Shown: positions 11,101 through 22,699, counted from the stretch's first letter. The stretch: 64,000 nucleotides of DNA from Solen grandis (GCA_021229015.1 CM037783.1:2882725-2946724); one strand, 5' to 3'. Numbers and translations are program-made. Notes: generated from the sequence alone by a model not told the origin.

Positions 11101-12532
11101 CTTAGATGATGTAAGTTTGTCTTTATTTTTGGACGAGTTTTTCAACGAAAAATTTGTCTTTTAAATATGATGATGTCAGGGCATCTTGCATCTGATCAGG
11201 TTTACCTTTTGGTTAATCTGTGGTAACTTCTATGTGCATCATTGGATTGCTAATTGCTTAGATGGATGGACCTTTACATTATGCATTATGACCCTGACAT
11301 TTGACCTACTTCTGATAGGAAAAGCCTGAAGGAAAAAAAAAAAAAAAAGTCAAAAGTCCATAATACCATCAGGTCTGGTATTTATGACTTGTTCTATGAG
11401 CAGGTAATATGAAACTGACTTTTTTTACCTCTGTCGTATGATAGGATGTGTAATGGTATGGCGCTGTCTGTTCCATAGATATATTGTTCCCACACAATAA
11501 CTTTTGAAAGACTTCATGTATTGAATTCATATTTGGTATGCAAGTATATTATTTCAATACAGGTCAAATTAGTAGGTCAAATTAGATTTTGGTGACAATC
11601 CACTGATTCCTTACAGATTAAGGCACCGTTCTAGTCAAATTTTATGTGAAATGACTGTTTTCCTCGCAAGAACTTTTGAAAGACTTCATGTATTGAATTC
11701 ATATTTGGTAAGCAAGTGTATGTTATCAAAATACAGGTGAGGGCCTCCATGGCCGAGAGGGTAAAGTTGCTGACTTTAACACTCACTCATCCCCTCACCG
11801 CGTGGGTTCGAATCCCAGCAGGGTCATTCTGATTTTCATGTGAGGAAGCCTTCCAGCTGGCTTGCGGTAGGTTGGTGGTTCTACCCAGATGCCTACGTGC
11901 ATTCAGAGTCTTCCTCCACCTTTAATTAGCTGGACGTCGCTATATGACTGAAATACTGTCGAAGTGAGGGTAAACTCAAATAGGTCAAAATATAGGTCAA
12001 GTTTGTTTTGGATTACGATCCACTGATTCGTTATAGAGTTATGTGCCCTTTGTAGGCAAATTTTATGGGAAATGACTGTTCCACACAATAACTTTCATAA
12101 TAAAAGCAATATTGTGTACTATGATTTGCCTTTGGCGTATATTGCCATGCCATAACAGCACTCTTGAAATCACATTTTAAGACTCAAACTTAGTTCATTT
12201 GGCAAATTAACAGACATCAATTCCATTCAGCCAAAATATTATGTAGCACAATTTATCTGCCACTTGACCTAGTATCTCATGGAGACTATATCTCATGTGT
12301 GGTAGGTAAAGTTGAAAAGTACCAGTCCAACCTAGGAACCTTTGAGAGGGAATAGTGTAAGTTGTAAGAACTTTCTGCAACCAAATGTATAACAAAAGTT
12401 AAGTTTTATCCTATCTGGTCATTTTGTTTTCAGATCATCGATGATTTGTCTGAGAGTAAGGAAGCTGGGTCGTTACAACTGCATGAGAAGCTACAGCATG
12501 TTGTACAGATCATGGAGGAAGATATTGTATGA
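8105..12532 (+). CDS. Partial plus-strand gene, unrecognised (three exons including the stop)
   Basis: Three exons are supported by splice sites and phase. Exon 8105-8217 follows CAG and ends at GTAAGC; it encodes a peptide beginning EQKALWLYQSMSQTLT and leaves one base of a codon. Exon 11024-11110 follows TTTTCAG and ends at GTAAGT; it encodes 29 residues including SLFKFYTQLKPYLDD in phase 0. The terminal exon 12434-12532 follows TTTTCAG and encodes IIDDLSESKEAGSLQLHEKL and a further 12 residues, ending EEDIV, then TGA. The phase change between the first two exons requires at least one more exon, probably in or near the gap at 10877-10976. The C-terminus is acidic and probably helical. I do not recognise the family. 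The 5' end lies outside the window or is not resolved. Confidence 0.6.
8590..8958 (-). CDS. Unrecognised minus-strand open frame (122 codons)
   Basis: A coding-like segment with proline-rich patches (ELPKRRALPQTPESIEPLK) lies downstream of a strong acceptor-like sequence (TTTTTTTTCTCAG at about 8963-8975). The stop codon is inside the frame. It lies in the apparent intron of the plus-strand gene (between 8217 and 11024) on the opposite strand. It could be a retro- or DNA-element fragment, or a small independent exon. No domain is recognised. Confidence 0.25.
   Translation of the reverse strand: MKTCLIIFSFLFTEVWLFNDLSPELPKRRALPQTPESIEPLKSCQHMFETGSNFVELISPPLPPYTDFGKLRRVKVNLLQNVPIQICDMAPEKNGLLGMLQNLWIYILLNKVWRYLLSQSYF
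9838..10876 (+). mobile_element. Two stacked family I elements truncated by the assembly gap
   Basis: A family I head (AGCTCACCTGAGCACAACGT) starts at 9838 and is followed by CCGT-type microsatellite and diverged core. A second, distinct head (AGCTCACCTGAGCACTTGTG) starts at 10301 with its own GTCCGTCGT tract. The second core has about three tandem units of roughly 145 bp, each with GGCCCAATCTTCATGAAACT and TTTGTCTACATGATATCTC. The gap at 10877 removes the 3' end. Tandem repetition is the likely reason for the assembly break. Confidence 0.65.
10877..10976. other. Assembly gap (100 N)
   Basis: Exactly 100 N, a conventional placeholder. The gap interrupts a family I tandem array and may hide an exon of the plus-strand gene, since the exons on either side differ in phase. 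Confidence 0.95.
11495..12095 (+). repeat. Roughly 190-bp tandem duplication split by a SINE
   Basis: Blocks such as ACTTTTGAAAGACTTCATGT and GAATTCATATTTGGTA occur near 11502 and 11670. The blocks ATCCACTGATTC and AAATTTTATG...GAAATGACTGTT occur near 11600 and again near 12020, after the SINE. This is an intronic duplication in the plus-strand gene. Confidence 0.6.
11744..11985 (+). mobile_element. tRNA-derived SINE
   Basis: The head resembles a class II tRNA with an A box (TGGCCGAGAGGGT) and a B box (GGTTCGAATCC). It is followed by a conserved body with AAGCCTTCCAGCTGGCTTGC, GTCTTCCTCCACCT, and the tail ATATGACTGAAATACTGTCG. Flanking sequences TCAAAATACAGGT and TCAAAATATAGGT (12 of 13 matching) look like target-site duplications. 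Related copies are at 16530-16815, 23200-23445, 32366-32590 and 49340-49615. Confidence 0.75.
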
Positions 12533-13935
12533 TAGACTGTGTATCTAGTCAGCAGGGGAGCTAACTCTCCTGACATGCCAGGGCAAACTCAACACAGTGT
12601 TACTGCCCTTGAAGGACAATAAATTGTTAGGATTGCATCATTAAGACGTCAGTCAATTAATCAATTTTCTTTTTAAGATTTTTCTTCTTCTTTTTTTTTT
12701 TTACATCATTAATCTTCTCTCCAATGAATAAAATTTGATAAAAATGGGGAAAAAGAAAATCATTTTCATAAAATATCAATTCTATAAAAAAAAAAAAATG
12801 GTAAGGTAGCTGAAAGCGAGTTGTTTTCTCTCATGGTGGGAAATATTTAAAGGGAAATAACTGTGTTGGAGATTGATGCCAGGGGTCAGCTATTTGGACA
12901 CAGTAGTTGAAGATCAATATGCTGAAACGAGCCATTGATCTGAAAAGTAAAGAAAAAATGTCTGTGATTTTGGTTTTATGTTCTCTGGTGAACAGAAATG
13001 TAAAACTCAAGTTTTTAAAATGGGACTATTTGAGTTGTTATTTCAAGGTTGAATTAGATTCATTATTTAAAATTATGTTGGCATACTGTATGAGATTTAG
13101 AACTGAAAGGATTCAATAGAAGAGGACACTGTGAAAGAACACATTTGTTGGGAGTTTTTGTATATGTAAATTGTATAAATAAAAAACATATTAACAGATA
13201 TGTATCAAATTAATATCTAAATTCTGAATTGGGACAAATGTATGTGCATGAAACAAGTATAGAAGGCAATGCTCTGAGAATTGTTTTATATATAGATCTG
13301 TTGATATAAAAAGTTTATAAAGGATTATTTGTACAAAATAACACTTTTTAGTTTTATAATAATTAGATTTTTTTGGGGTTTTTTTTGGTTAAAAGTGTAT
13401 GGTAGAAAGTGCTATATTTAGCTTTAACTTTCCCTCGTCTCACCCTCCATATATCTCTCATGTGATACAATGTAATAGGTATTTTATGTATTTTATACTG
13501 GAACTGGTTTTATTTTTGTATATATTAGTATAAACATTGTATTTAATGCTATATATTATTGATTACAGTACAAATTTTATTTGTAGCCTTGCTCAGTGCT
13601 TAATGTAACAAATACAGCATGGATTGTGTATCTAATATATTGCGTTATACTCGGTATTGGTGAAGATCTGATTGTGTGTCTGTGTGGCTTATTTTTTTTT
13701 TTTTTTTTTTTTTTTTTTTCAAATTTTTAATTTGTGTTAGTAGTCTTTTTTTTTTCTTTTTTTTGGGGGGGGGAAAATTTTATATTGAGTTTGGAGTTGT
13801 GATTTGAGACTTTCATAGGAATATTTTTTGAATTTTTATATCTAGCAATATTCACAGGCAAAGAGAAGAGCATTCTTTTCTTTTTAGTGCTCTCTTTTTA
13901 ATAGGAATTAACCCAATAATGGCATACCTATTTTT
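12533..13935 (+). other. Probable 3' UTR and flank of the plus-strand gene
   Basis: AT-rich sequence with several possible polyadenylation signals (AATAAA near 12727 and 13180) and a 28-T run at 13692-13719. Poly-A site use cannot be decided from sequence. No further coding exon seen. Confidence 0.35.
13692..13719. repeat. Homopolymer T run
   Basis: 28 consecutive T; length is likely to be unreliable in the assembly. Confidence 0.9.
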
Positions 13936-14376
13936 AGCTCACCTGAGCACTTGTGCTCAGGGTGAGCTTTTGTGACCGCCTTTGTCCGTCGTCCGTCGTC
14001 AACAATTGCTTGTGAACACTCTAGAGGCCACAGCTTTGGCCCAATCTTCATGAAACTTAGTCAGGATGTTTGTCTACATGATATCTCAAATGGGTTCGAA
14101 AATGGGCCACATGGGGTCAAAAAGTAGGTCATCAGGGCAAATTGAGAAAAATCTTGTGATCACTCAAGAAGCCTACATTTTTGTCCCAGTCTTCATTAAA
14201 CTTGGTAAGAATGATGACTGCATGAATTCCCAGTTAAATACAAATTCAGGTAGGATCAAAATCTAGGTCACTTAGTCAAATGTTAGAAAAACACTTTAGA
14301 TGCCACATTTTGTCATCATGCCTAACACAGCAATCTTACTCAGGTGAGCGACACAGGGCCATCTTGACCTTCTTGT
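13936..14376 (+). mobile_element. Family I element, short complete copy
   Basis: Head AGCTCACCTGAGCACTTGTG...GGTGAGCT, short GTCCGTCGTCCGTCGTCAAC tract, then a core related to the array at 10301-10876 (about 1.5 units). The 3' end is CTCAGGTGAGCGACACAGGGCCATCTTG, degraded in the hairpin, then TCTTGTTT. At about 440 bp this is the smallest complete copy in the window and shows the minimal layout. Confidence 0.7.
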
Positions 14377-15390
14377 TTTTATAGGTACTTAGGTATTAGG
14401 GCACAATTATCAGAGATTACCAGGTTTTAGCATTGCTCATTGTTTAATTGCACTGTTGAAATTGTTTTAAGTTATTGCATATTTACATTGTACCTATAAA
14501 GAGAAAAAATGAATAAATGAAAGGTTGTATGCACAATGGTTTTCAGTGTTGCATGGACAGCATTCAGAATGTATAGGTGTATATTTTTTAACCCAGATAC
14601 ACATAGTGAAGTGTGGGCTTTATAGGGATCGCCCTTGTCCTGTCAAGTCACATCCTACAAGCACCTTGCATGAAGTTTGGTCCTTGTTGTTGAAAACGCC
14701 TTTACACTTGGAATAGTGATAACACTGTCAGCAGACGTGTGCAGATAACTGTCAAGGATTTTGTAAGGGTTAACTGCATGTTTTGGTGACTATGCAGCTA
14801 AAAATTTTATTTAAGCTTTTTATATTAATATGGGTTTTTACAAATACATGTGATTGTCACTTTGTTCTCTGTCATCTTGTAAATGGATCACTATCAACCA
14901 TGCTGTATCATGATATTATCTGGGTTTTTACAAATACTTTTAAAAATGAGATTTCATGGCTATCACAGGCAATTTCATTTTCATAACAGCATATATTTAT
15001 TGAATCGTATTCTTAGAAATGTTGGATCTACTTCTGGTACATTTAAGATTTTATGGGGTTAAACCATTCAGAAAATCTAGGAAAATTAGTCACCCTTGAA
15101 AATTATGATTTGCAGTATCTTGTATACCATTGAGAATATGATTATAAATGGCTACATTTATGTGTTATATGTTCAACTTACTGACATAAATCATTTAATA
15201 TCATCTTAGGAGAAGATTGATTGATAAAAAAAAATGAAATAATTTTGTGGTATTGTGCACAAAAGGGGGAACTAAAGGTTGCTGGTTCAATCCCTGGGAA
15301 GGAATATCCTAGGAGAAAAGTACTGTAGATGACTAGGAATTTAACAAGAGCTATCAAAACTTTGCAAGTCATAAAAATGGTACTGGTACA

Positions 15391-15600
15391 GTGTATAGCT
15401 CCCTTGCTTGGCGCTCAGCATATAAGGATAGTTCCAGGACTTGCTGGCCTGGTGTCAGGATAATGAGACTGATAAGTTATCATGCCACATGTCTAAGGCA
15501 TGATACTACAGTGTGGCAGCACTATATCTGTCTCAAGTAGTCATTTTCTTCAAATGACTAAAATACTGTTGGTGGGATGTTAAACCAAACAAACAAACAA
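15391..15600 (+). mobile_element. SINE-like element, second family
   Basis: The body contains TATATCTGTCTCAAGTAG, then ATGACTAAAATACTGT and GGTGGGATGTTAAACC, ending in a CAAA repeat (CAAACAAACAAACAAA). The same tail follows the gap at 61077-61195, and a shorter remnant is near 34855-34890. A tail of short repeats without terminal inverted repeats is SINE-like. Confidence 0.6.
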
Positions 15601-16529
15601 ATTTAACTATACAAGCATTATTGCATGAATTTACATTAAATGACTTGTGCAATAGATCAAATATACTAACAATCCAATCCAATACTGTACAAGCTAATTT
15701 TTTTAACTTTGGTGTTATGTTGAAACAGTACTCAGCCACTTACAAATTCTTCGAGAATTCTAGGCCGTAACAGGGCTCAAACCCACAACCTTTAGGTCCC
15801 CATCCATATGAGCAACACTGGACAAAGGTACCTTTCAAAGCTGCCTTTTAATACACTCCTGTAATATCTTGGCGCATTTCCCCACAGGTTATAGTTTAGT
15901 GGCAGCACTTGACTTTTTACTATGCAGATGTTAGGCCTATTATTAGATTCTGCAAGTAAAGCTTCATTTTCAGTATACTTAATTTGCAACAGTTTTAAAT
16001 GGATAATCTTCTGGTCATGTTTAAATTATTAGATATTTTAATTAAATATTGATAATGAAATTTATTATAATTTTATTATTGTTCATTATGTTTAATATAT
16101 AATCAATTTTCTGGTGATGATGATGATGATGATAATGCTGGTTAAACAAATTATTAGAATTACATATTTTTTTCTTAAATAAAGCAGCTTAGCTGTAAAC
16201 TGAATTAGCTTTATACAGTTGACATGAATTGTATATGATTGTAGTTTTAAAATTATTTGCATTAATGCGTTACACTCTGGGTTTAAATATATCTGTATAT
16301 TGCATATGTGTTCATTTTGTAATTGTTGACAAAAATGTATACAAGTCCTTTTTAAATATTTATTTTACAGAATTATATGTCTTACAAAAAGAAGTGACCT
16401 TAATCATGAAGAAACAAAAAGAATATTTTTAGAAAATAGATAAATATGTAAAGAAAAAAAAACCTGTATTGAATATGGTACAATGTTAGGTAAAGTAGTT
16501 CATAGAAGAAAAATATTAGATGGATTTCT

Positions 16530-16815
16530 TTAAACCCTTTACAATTACAAGGGGGACAGGCCTGGTCAAATGGTTATTATTGGTGAATTACTGTCACTTG
16601 TCCCTTCACTGGTCTGGTTTCAAGCCCTGGTCTGATCACTTAGATTTTACATTTGAAGAGGCCTTCCAGTTTGATTTTACACTACATTTGAAGAAGCCTC
16701 CCTGTTGACTTTTGGTAGGTCGGATGTTCTGCCAAAGTGCCCCTTCAGCCATCATGGGTCTTCCTCCATTTGCAAGCTACTGGACACTGCTCTATGACTG
16801 AAATAATTGTCAATT
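16530..16815 (+). mobile_element. Decayed tRNA-derived SINE with an internal duplication
   Basis: Matches the SINE at 11744-11985 in the body (GAGGCCTTCC, GGTAGGTCGG, GTCTTCCTCC, CTATGACTGAAATA). The tRNA-like head is strongly diverged, and part of the body (TTTTACA...TTTGAAGA) is duplicated in tandem. Confidence 0.5.
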
Positions 16816-16919
16816 CCAAAGAAATAACAAATATGACCAAAGCAACTGGTATATGACTAGATCAGATTTTCTCACAGGAACTGATACTTGATAATACCAG
16901 ATTTAAGGTATGATACCTG

Positions 16920-17110
16920 GTTCCACCACATTTCGGACCTCAGGGTCTTTCACAGAGATAGCAAAGGTTTCCTATATTTCCTTAGGGTACCTTGATTATC
17001 TTGGTAAAGGATAAGTGGTCCGAAATGTAGCTGAACCGATAACCAAGGTTTCCTAATATTTCCTTAGGTTACCTTGGTTATCTTGGTAGAAGATTAGTGG
17101 TCCGAAATGT
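16920..17110. repeat. Two 80-bp tandem units with inverted ends
   Basis: Two copies of a unit containing AGGTTTCCTA, TTCCTTAGG, TACCTTG and GTGGTCCGAAATGTAGC. The left edge has the inverted motif CACATTTCGGACC, so the whole can fold back. Possibly a small DNA-element remnant. Confidence 0.5.
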
Positions 17111-17559
17111 AGCGAAACTATTACAGGTATATTATGGTGTTAAGGGTCTGTCTTAGTGGAAAAGGGTTAGGTAGAATAAAGATATAAATATGTGTGCTAT
17201 ATGGAAAGATAAACAAGGCAATACATGTATTAGGTAGGTGCATGTTGAATGGAGAAAAAGATTTTCTTAGAAGAATTGTGCTGTATGTTGGGAGAAAAGG
17301 TATCCATGTATTCCTTATGAAACTTGTGTGAGACTTGGATAAACTTACAGTGTTATCAATTAGATAGAAATGTTTCTGTTTATATTTGTTAGTGTTGTAG
17401 TATGCTGATCTGTGTGGCATTGTAAAATGTATATCAGGTTCTTATGTGTAGGTCTTGAACACTTAAGCATAAGATAGTCAAACTGGAGAAAGCTTATTAG
17501 AGACTAGCCATGGATTCTGTTATCTAAAGATAAGGATTTTGTCTAGATGTGTGATTTTT

Positions 17560-19536
17560 AGCTCACCTGAGCCAGAGGCTCAAGGTGAGCTATTGTGACC
17601 GGTCTTCGTCCGTCGTCCGTCCGTCCGTCGTCCGTCCGTCCGTCGTCCGTCCGTCGTCCGTCAACATTTTGCTTCAAACGACATCTCCTCCTTAACCGCT
17701 TGGTCAATTTTGATAAAACTTTACAGGGATGTTCCTTGGGTGGTCCCCTTTCAAAGTTGTTCAAAGAATTGAATTCCATTTGGAATTCTGGTTGCCATGG
17801 CAACGGAAAGAAAAAACTTAAAATGTCTTCTTCTCCAAAACAACCAACTGAATTTCAAAATGTTTTGGCACAGATGTTCCTTTGGTAAGTGTCTACCAAG
17901 ATTGTTCAAATTATTTGGATCCGTAAAAAAACATGGCCGCCAGGGGCGGGGCTTATTTGCCTTATATGTATATAGAGAAACCTTTAAACAACATCTCCTC
18001 TGAAACCACTGGACAGAATTTGATTAAACTTGGCAGGGATGATCCTTGGGTCAACCTTCACAAAAGTTGCTAAAATAAACTTGATCCATGTAGAACTCTG
18101 GTTGCCATGGCAACAAAAAGGGGAAAAAAATGAAAACTTTAAAAATCATCTTCTTCAAAACTACTGGCCAGATTTTAAAATAAATTGGTACAGATGTTCC
18201 TTGGGTCAACCTCTACCAAAGTTGCTAAAATTATTCCGATCCGTAAAAAAACATGGCCGCCAGGGGCGGGGCTTATTTGTCTTATATGTATATAGAGAAA
18301 CCTTTAAACAACATCTCCTCTGAAACCACTGGACAGAATTTGATTAAAATTGGCAGGGATGATCCTTGGGTCAACCTTCACAAAAGTTGCTAAAATAAAC
18401 TTGATCCATGTAGAACTCTGGTTGCCATGGCAACAAAAAGGGAAAAAAAATGAAAACTTTAAAAATCATCTTCTTCAAAACTACTGGCCAGATTTTAAAA
18501 TAAATTGGTACAGATGTTCCTTGGGTCAACCTCTACCAAAGTTGCTAAAATTATTCCGATCTGTAAAAAAACATGGCCGCCAGGGGCGGGGCTTATTTGC
18601 CTTATATGTATATAGAGAAACCTTTAAACAACATCTCCTCTGAAACCACTGGACAGAATTTGATTCAAATTGGCAGGGATGATCCTTGGGTCAACCTTCA
18701 CAAAAGTTGCTAAAATAAACTTGATCCATGTAGAACTCTGGTTGCCATGGCAACAAAAAGGGGAAAAAAATGAGAACTTTAAAAATCATCTTCTTCAAAA
18801 CTACTGGCCAGATTTTAAAATAAATTGGTACAGATGTTCCTTGGGTCAACCTCTACCAAAGTTGCTAAAATTATTCCGATCTGTAAAAAAACATGGCCGC
18901 CAGGGGCGGGGCTTATTTGCCTTATATGTATATAGAGAAACCTTTAAACAACATCTCCTCTGAAACCACTGGACAGAATTTGATTCAAATTGGCAGGGAT
19001 GATCCTTGGGTCAACCTTCACAAAAGTTGCTAAAATAAACTTGATCCATGTAGAACTCTGGTTGCCATGGCAACAAAAAGGGAAAAAAAATGAAAACTTT
19101 AAAAATCATCTTCTTCAAAACTACTGGCCAGATTTTAAAATAAATTGGTACAGATATTCCTTGGGCCAACCTCTACCAAAGTTGCTAAAATTATTCTGAT
19201 CCGTAAAAAAACATGGCCGCCAGGGGCGGGGCTTATTTCCTTATATGTACATAGAGAAACCTTTAAACAACATCTCCTCTGAAACCACTGGACAGATTTA
19301 GATTAAACTTGGCAGGGATGATCCTTGGGTCAACCTTCACAAAAGCTGCTAAAATAAACTTGATCCATGTAGAAATCTGGTTGCCATGGCAACAAAAAGA
19401 AAAAAAATATGAAAACTTTAAAAATCATCTTCTTCAAAACTGCTGGCCAGATTTTAAAATAAATTGGTACAGATGTTCCTTGGGTCAACCTATTTATCTC
19501 AGGTGAGCGATTTAGGGCCATCATGGGCCTCTTGTT
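17560..19536 (+). mobile_element. Family I element with 320-bp higher-order tandem repeats
   Basis: The head AGCTCACCTGAGCCAGAGGC...GGTGAGCT is followed by a long CCGT/CGTC microsatellite (17605-17662). A tandem array has a 320-bp period; start-like motifs recur near 18030, 18350, 18670, 18990 and 19309. Each 320-bp unit is two diverged ~160-bp halves sharing CCTTGGGTCAACCT and AAAGTTGCTAAAAT. The 3' end is CTCAGGTGAGCGATTTAGGGCCATCATGGGCC then TCTTGTTT. Units are nearly identical, so the array expanded recently. The conserved 97-codon open frames are a by-product of repeat conservation and not genes. Confidence 0.75.
17791..19393 (+). promoter_or_regulatory. Six perfect X-box palindromes with five GC boxes
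   Basis: GTTGCCATGGCAAC occurs at 17791, 18101, 18421, 18741, 19061 and 19380. It matches the RFX-family X-box consensus as a perfect palindrome. GGGGCGGGGC (Sp1-type GC box) occurs near 17943, 18263, 18583, 18903 and 19223. Matching the motif is direct; binding in vivo is inference. No ciliary gene was recognised beside this copy. Confidence 0.5.
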
Positions 19537-20108
19537 TTTTGTTTTTTTTCATTTACAAACCCATTTGTTCATATATTGAAAATAATTAGCGTCTTTGATT
19601 TTGGTTAAATATTTTGCAAATTACAAATAACTATACATGTATCTACCAGTGTCCAATTGGATCAAACATTTGCTGTAGAAAGCCCAGCATTTTACTTTGG
19701 GCAAAATAATTAGTGTCTTTAAAAATAAGGCAGCCTTAGTAATCTGTATGTGATTCTACAGGTGTCTTAACAATAATATCTTAAAAATAGACTTGAAAAT
19801 ATCATGAAATACACCGTACCTCCACATCTGCTGTAGTTACACTGGGTACTAGTGTAACAAGTGAACTGCTAGTGTTAGCTTACATTAGCTAACGGTCACG
19901 AGTTTGTTCCCTGATTGCATTCTATATACCTTGATATAACAGGGGTGTAAACACTCACATTACAAAGTGTTACCTTTTGTGTTGTCCGCTGTTTATCTGA
20001 TACAGAATATTTTAAACCTTTACCTGTACATGCTGTTATATATATCTGTGTCCACTTACCATATTTGGATAGGTACCCTCTCCCCAGAACTGCCATTCCC
20101 TGAAACAT

Positions 20109-20350
20109 TTAACCCTTTCCCTCATATATACTCATTTTGACGCCCTCAATAGGTATCACATAAAGCCTGATCTGCAGAAAACCACAGTTAAACCTTACCA
20201 AATTTAATTACAAAATCCTCATTTCCAGACCACTGAGGAGCAGCGAACAGCATAAAACATGATCAGCCTGCGAGTTACTCGCAGGCTGATCTGATTTTAT
20301 GCTGTTCGCATAGGTCTTTTCATGGTGTCCTCTATGAGGGAAAGGGTTAA
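20109..20350 (+). mobile_element. piggyBac-type MITE, copy 1
   Basis: TTAA target site then CCCTTTCCCTCATA at the left; TATGAGGGAAAGGG then TTAA at the right. Length 242 bp. The centre is a strong hairpin: GCGAACAGCATAAAAC...GATCAGCCTGCGAG, TTA loop, then the complement. TTAA flanks with C-rich termini indicate the piggyBac superfamily. There is no coding capacity. Confidence 0.8.
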
Positions 20351-21087
20351 AGTTTACCAAAATAAATCTCATTTGCTAGGTTTATGATTTATCATTCCCA
20401 GAAAATATATACATATGTTTATCAATGTATGTTTATCAATATTCCTTAGTTACTTAATCTATGAGTGCCAAGTATTCAGTATTAAGATGAAATCAAAGCC
20501 TAAATGTCTGCCTGTCTTTCACTAGGTGGTGCTATTCTGCAAGGTCTTTTCTACATTCACTCTTGTACAAATATCAGATTATTGCATATCCTGGAAAACT
20601 GGAAAGATAAAAATGTGTCGGCCAGATCATCTCATTACATTAATGGTGCTGTGAGTGGCTCAGTTTGAGGCAACATACAAGAATTATTTTGGATGTTGAC
20701 ACCAGGCTGTGTCAGCCACATCCCGGATGAAAACCTTTTTGATTGTATGTTTTTTTGTTGTTGTTTTACCCTTTATTGACAGCCATAATGATTGAATCTT
20801 TTTGTAAGAGGCTGTCTGATCGGCTCATTTTAAAATAGCATGATTGGATGATTTTATGAGAGGCAGCATGATTTGCTCATTTATTGACAGTATGATTAGG
20901 TGGTTACAGGTATGTAACAGACAACATGATTGGCTCATATTAAGACCATTAGATTAGTGTGATTGGCTGATGAACTATGTAATAGGACAGTTTTGCATTT
21001 ATAGTACTTTGAAAGCAATGATCTGAGTATTGGTCTTAAATTTTCTACCCACTTTATAACTTGTGTTTGCTTAATGATATTGGTTCC

Positions 21088-21208
21088 ATGTTCTCAAAAG
21101 TACTTAAGTACAATCTTGAGAGGCTCAAATTTGTGTATCATACTGAAATCCCTATAGAACTAATGGGCATAGTTTGAGTACAAGTTTTATTTTCGAGAAC
21201 AAGGGGCC
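21088..21208 (+). mobile_element. Small fold-back MITE, copy A
   Basis: Starts TGTTCTCAAAAGTACTTAAG and ends TTTTCGAGAACAAGG, so the ends are inverted. Homologous in reverse orientation to 27484-27630, sharing CTAATGGGCATAGTT. Confidence 0.6.
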
Positions 21209-22699
21209 AGTAATCTAGTCAATACTACTTTGTTATCTTGTGATTTTATTATTTGTTTATTGGAGTTCAGAAGAGATGCAGCATGATGAATACTGCCAGC
21301 TTTAATGATTATTCTATTAAGTAATCAAATTAGCTATGTTTCTTTTGTCCTTTTACCTTGCTTCTTATACAGTTTACAATGTAAAACAGAATATAGTGAA
21401 ATGGGTCTGACTGAAAAAATGTGTTTTATTGGGTCTCTTATTTCTGCCATAATCTCAGAAGAAAAAGAAAAGCAAATGTTAAACTGGTTTTAGTGATTTT
21501 TTTTTTTTATAGAATTTGCCCAACATTTACGGAAATTATGTAGGAAAACTTATATAGTGTCTGATCTAAATATTGAGATAAAAGGTTTAGTGGAGACAGA
21601 AATTTTCCATCTGTCTTATTTAACACACACACAGAGGGGTGGATTATGGAATAAGTTTGGGTGTTAAATATATTTATCAAAAGGATTAATTTTGGGGTTT
21701 TAATAATGTGGGTAGTACATGAGCTCAAAAAGTATAGAAGTATATTAAAATGTTTGTTTTCACATTCTGTTGCTCATGACTTAAAGTGCATCTATAAAAT
21801 AATGTTCTAGTGTAATAGGGTAAATTTATGAGTGGATTTGCAAATTCATTTGAATAATATTTTGATTTTTTGTGCAATAAACTACTAATAATGCCAAGGA
21901 ACTTCCTGAATTTGTTAAAAAGTTGTGTTCATTTCCTCTTGCATTTATATTTTCATCAGCACAGATTGGGGTAAAGTGTTCGAATTTTCCTGTTTTTAGC
22001 ATTTTAATTATTGTCATTTAAGTTGCGCACTCGCCAGCAATTTTAGTGAACAAAGAAAATGCATAGTTATAAATAATCTAGCTCACCATTGGTACTTGTA
22101 CATAAGCTGAATGATACAGATGAAATCGACAAGTAAATACATATCCTGCCAACTAAATTTGTAGCACATTCCATTAACACACTGGTGTTAAACGTAGGAG
22201 CATCCTGATGTTTAAGCTCACCTTTAGCTTTCTTTTTTTTTTTTTTTTTCAGTGCAGGACTTACGTCAAAATTTCAAGGAGTGTATGTAAGAACTGTCTG
22301 CTACATGTAATACACAAGTGCCTTCTCTTTAATATTTTGACTTACGGAATGACCGTCTCCTTTTTTCCCCCTAGAAAAAAACTTGAATAGGTTATTTCTT
22401 AATTTTTTTTAGGTCATGACAATATCAACAGCAACACATTATTTGTCAGCTTATATTATTGACTTAATTACAAACATGTACTGTGAACAGAAAAATATGA
22501 TGGAATGAGTTTCTTTAAATAGTCATTTACTGAAATACTTTGTGAAACAAGAATGATAGAATGTAATTTTACCTTATTTCAGATTTTAAGAATCGCTTAG
22601 AGCTAGGTAGTTTGGATGTAATATAAGGATCCTTTGAGGTGGATCTTTTGTGGTAGAAGTAGTGTTATATTGGGCCTATGGTCCACTGTGTGTGGCTGT

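Noticed and set aside
17558..17803. Asp/Gly/Arg-repeat open frame on the minus strand (DGRTDDGRTDDGR)
   Set aside because: It is the translation of the CCGT/CGTC microsatellite in the head of the family I element.
18030..19199. Four near-identical 97-codon open frames in tandem (MAGMILGSTFTKVAK...), looking like a tandem gene family
   Set aside because: They lie exactly on the 320-bp units of a family I element; identity extends through non-coding parts of the unit, and the frames have no domain, signal or splice support.
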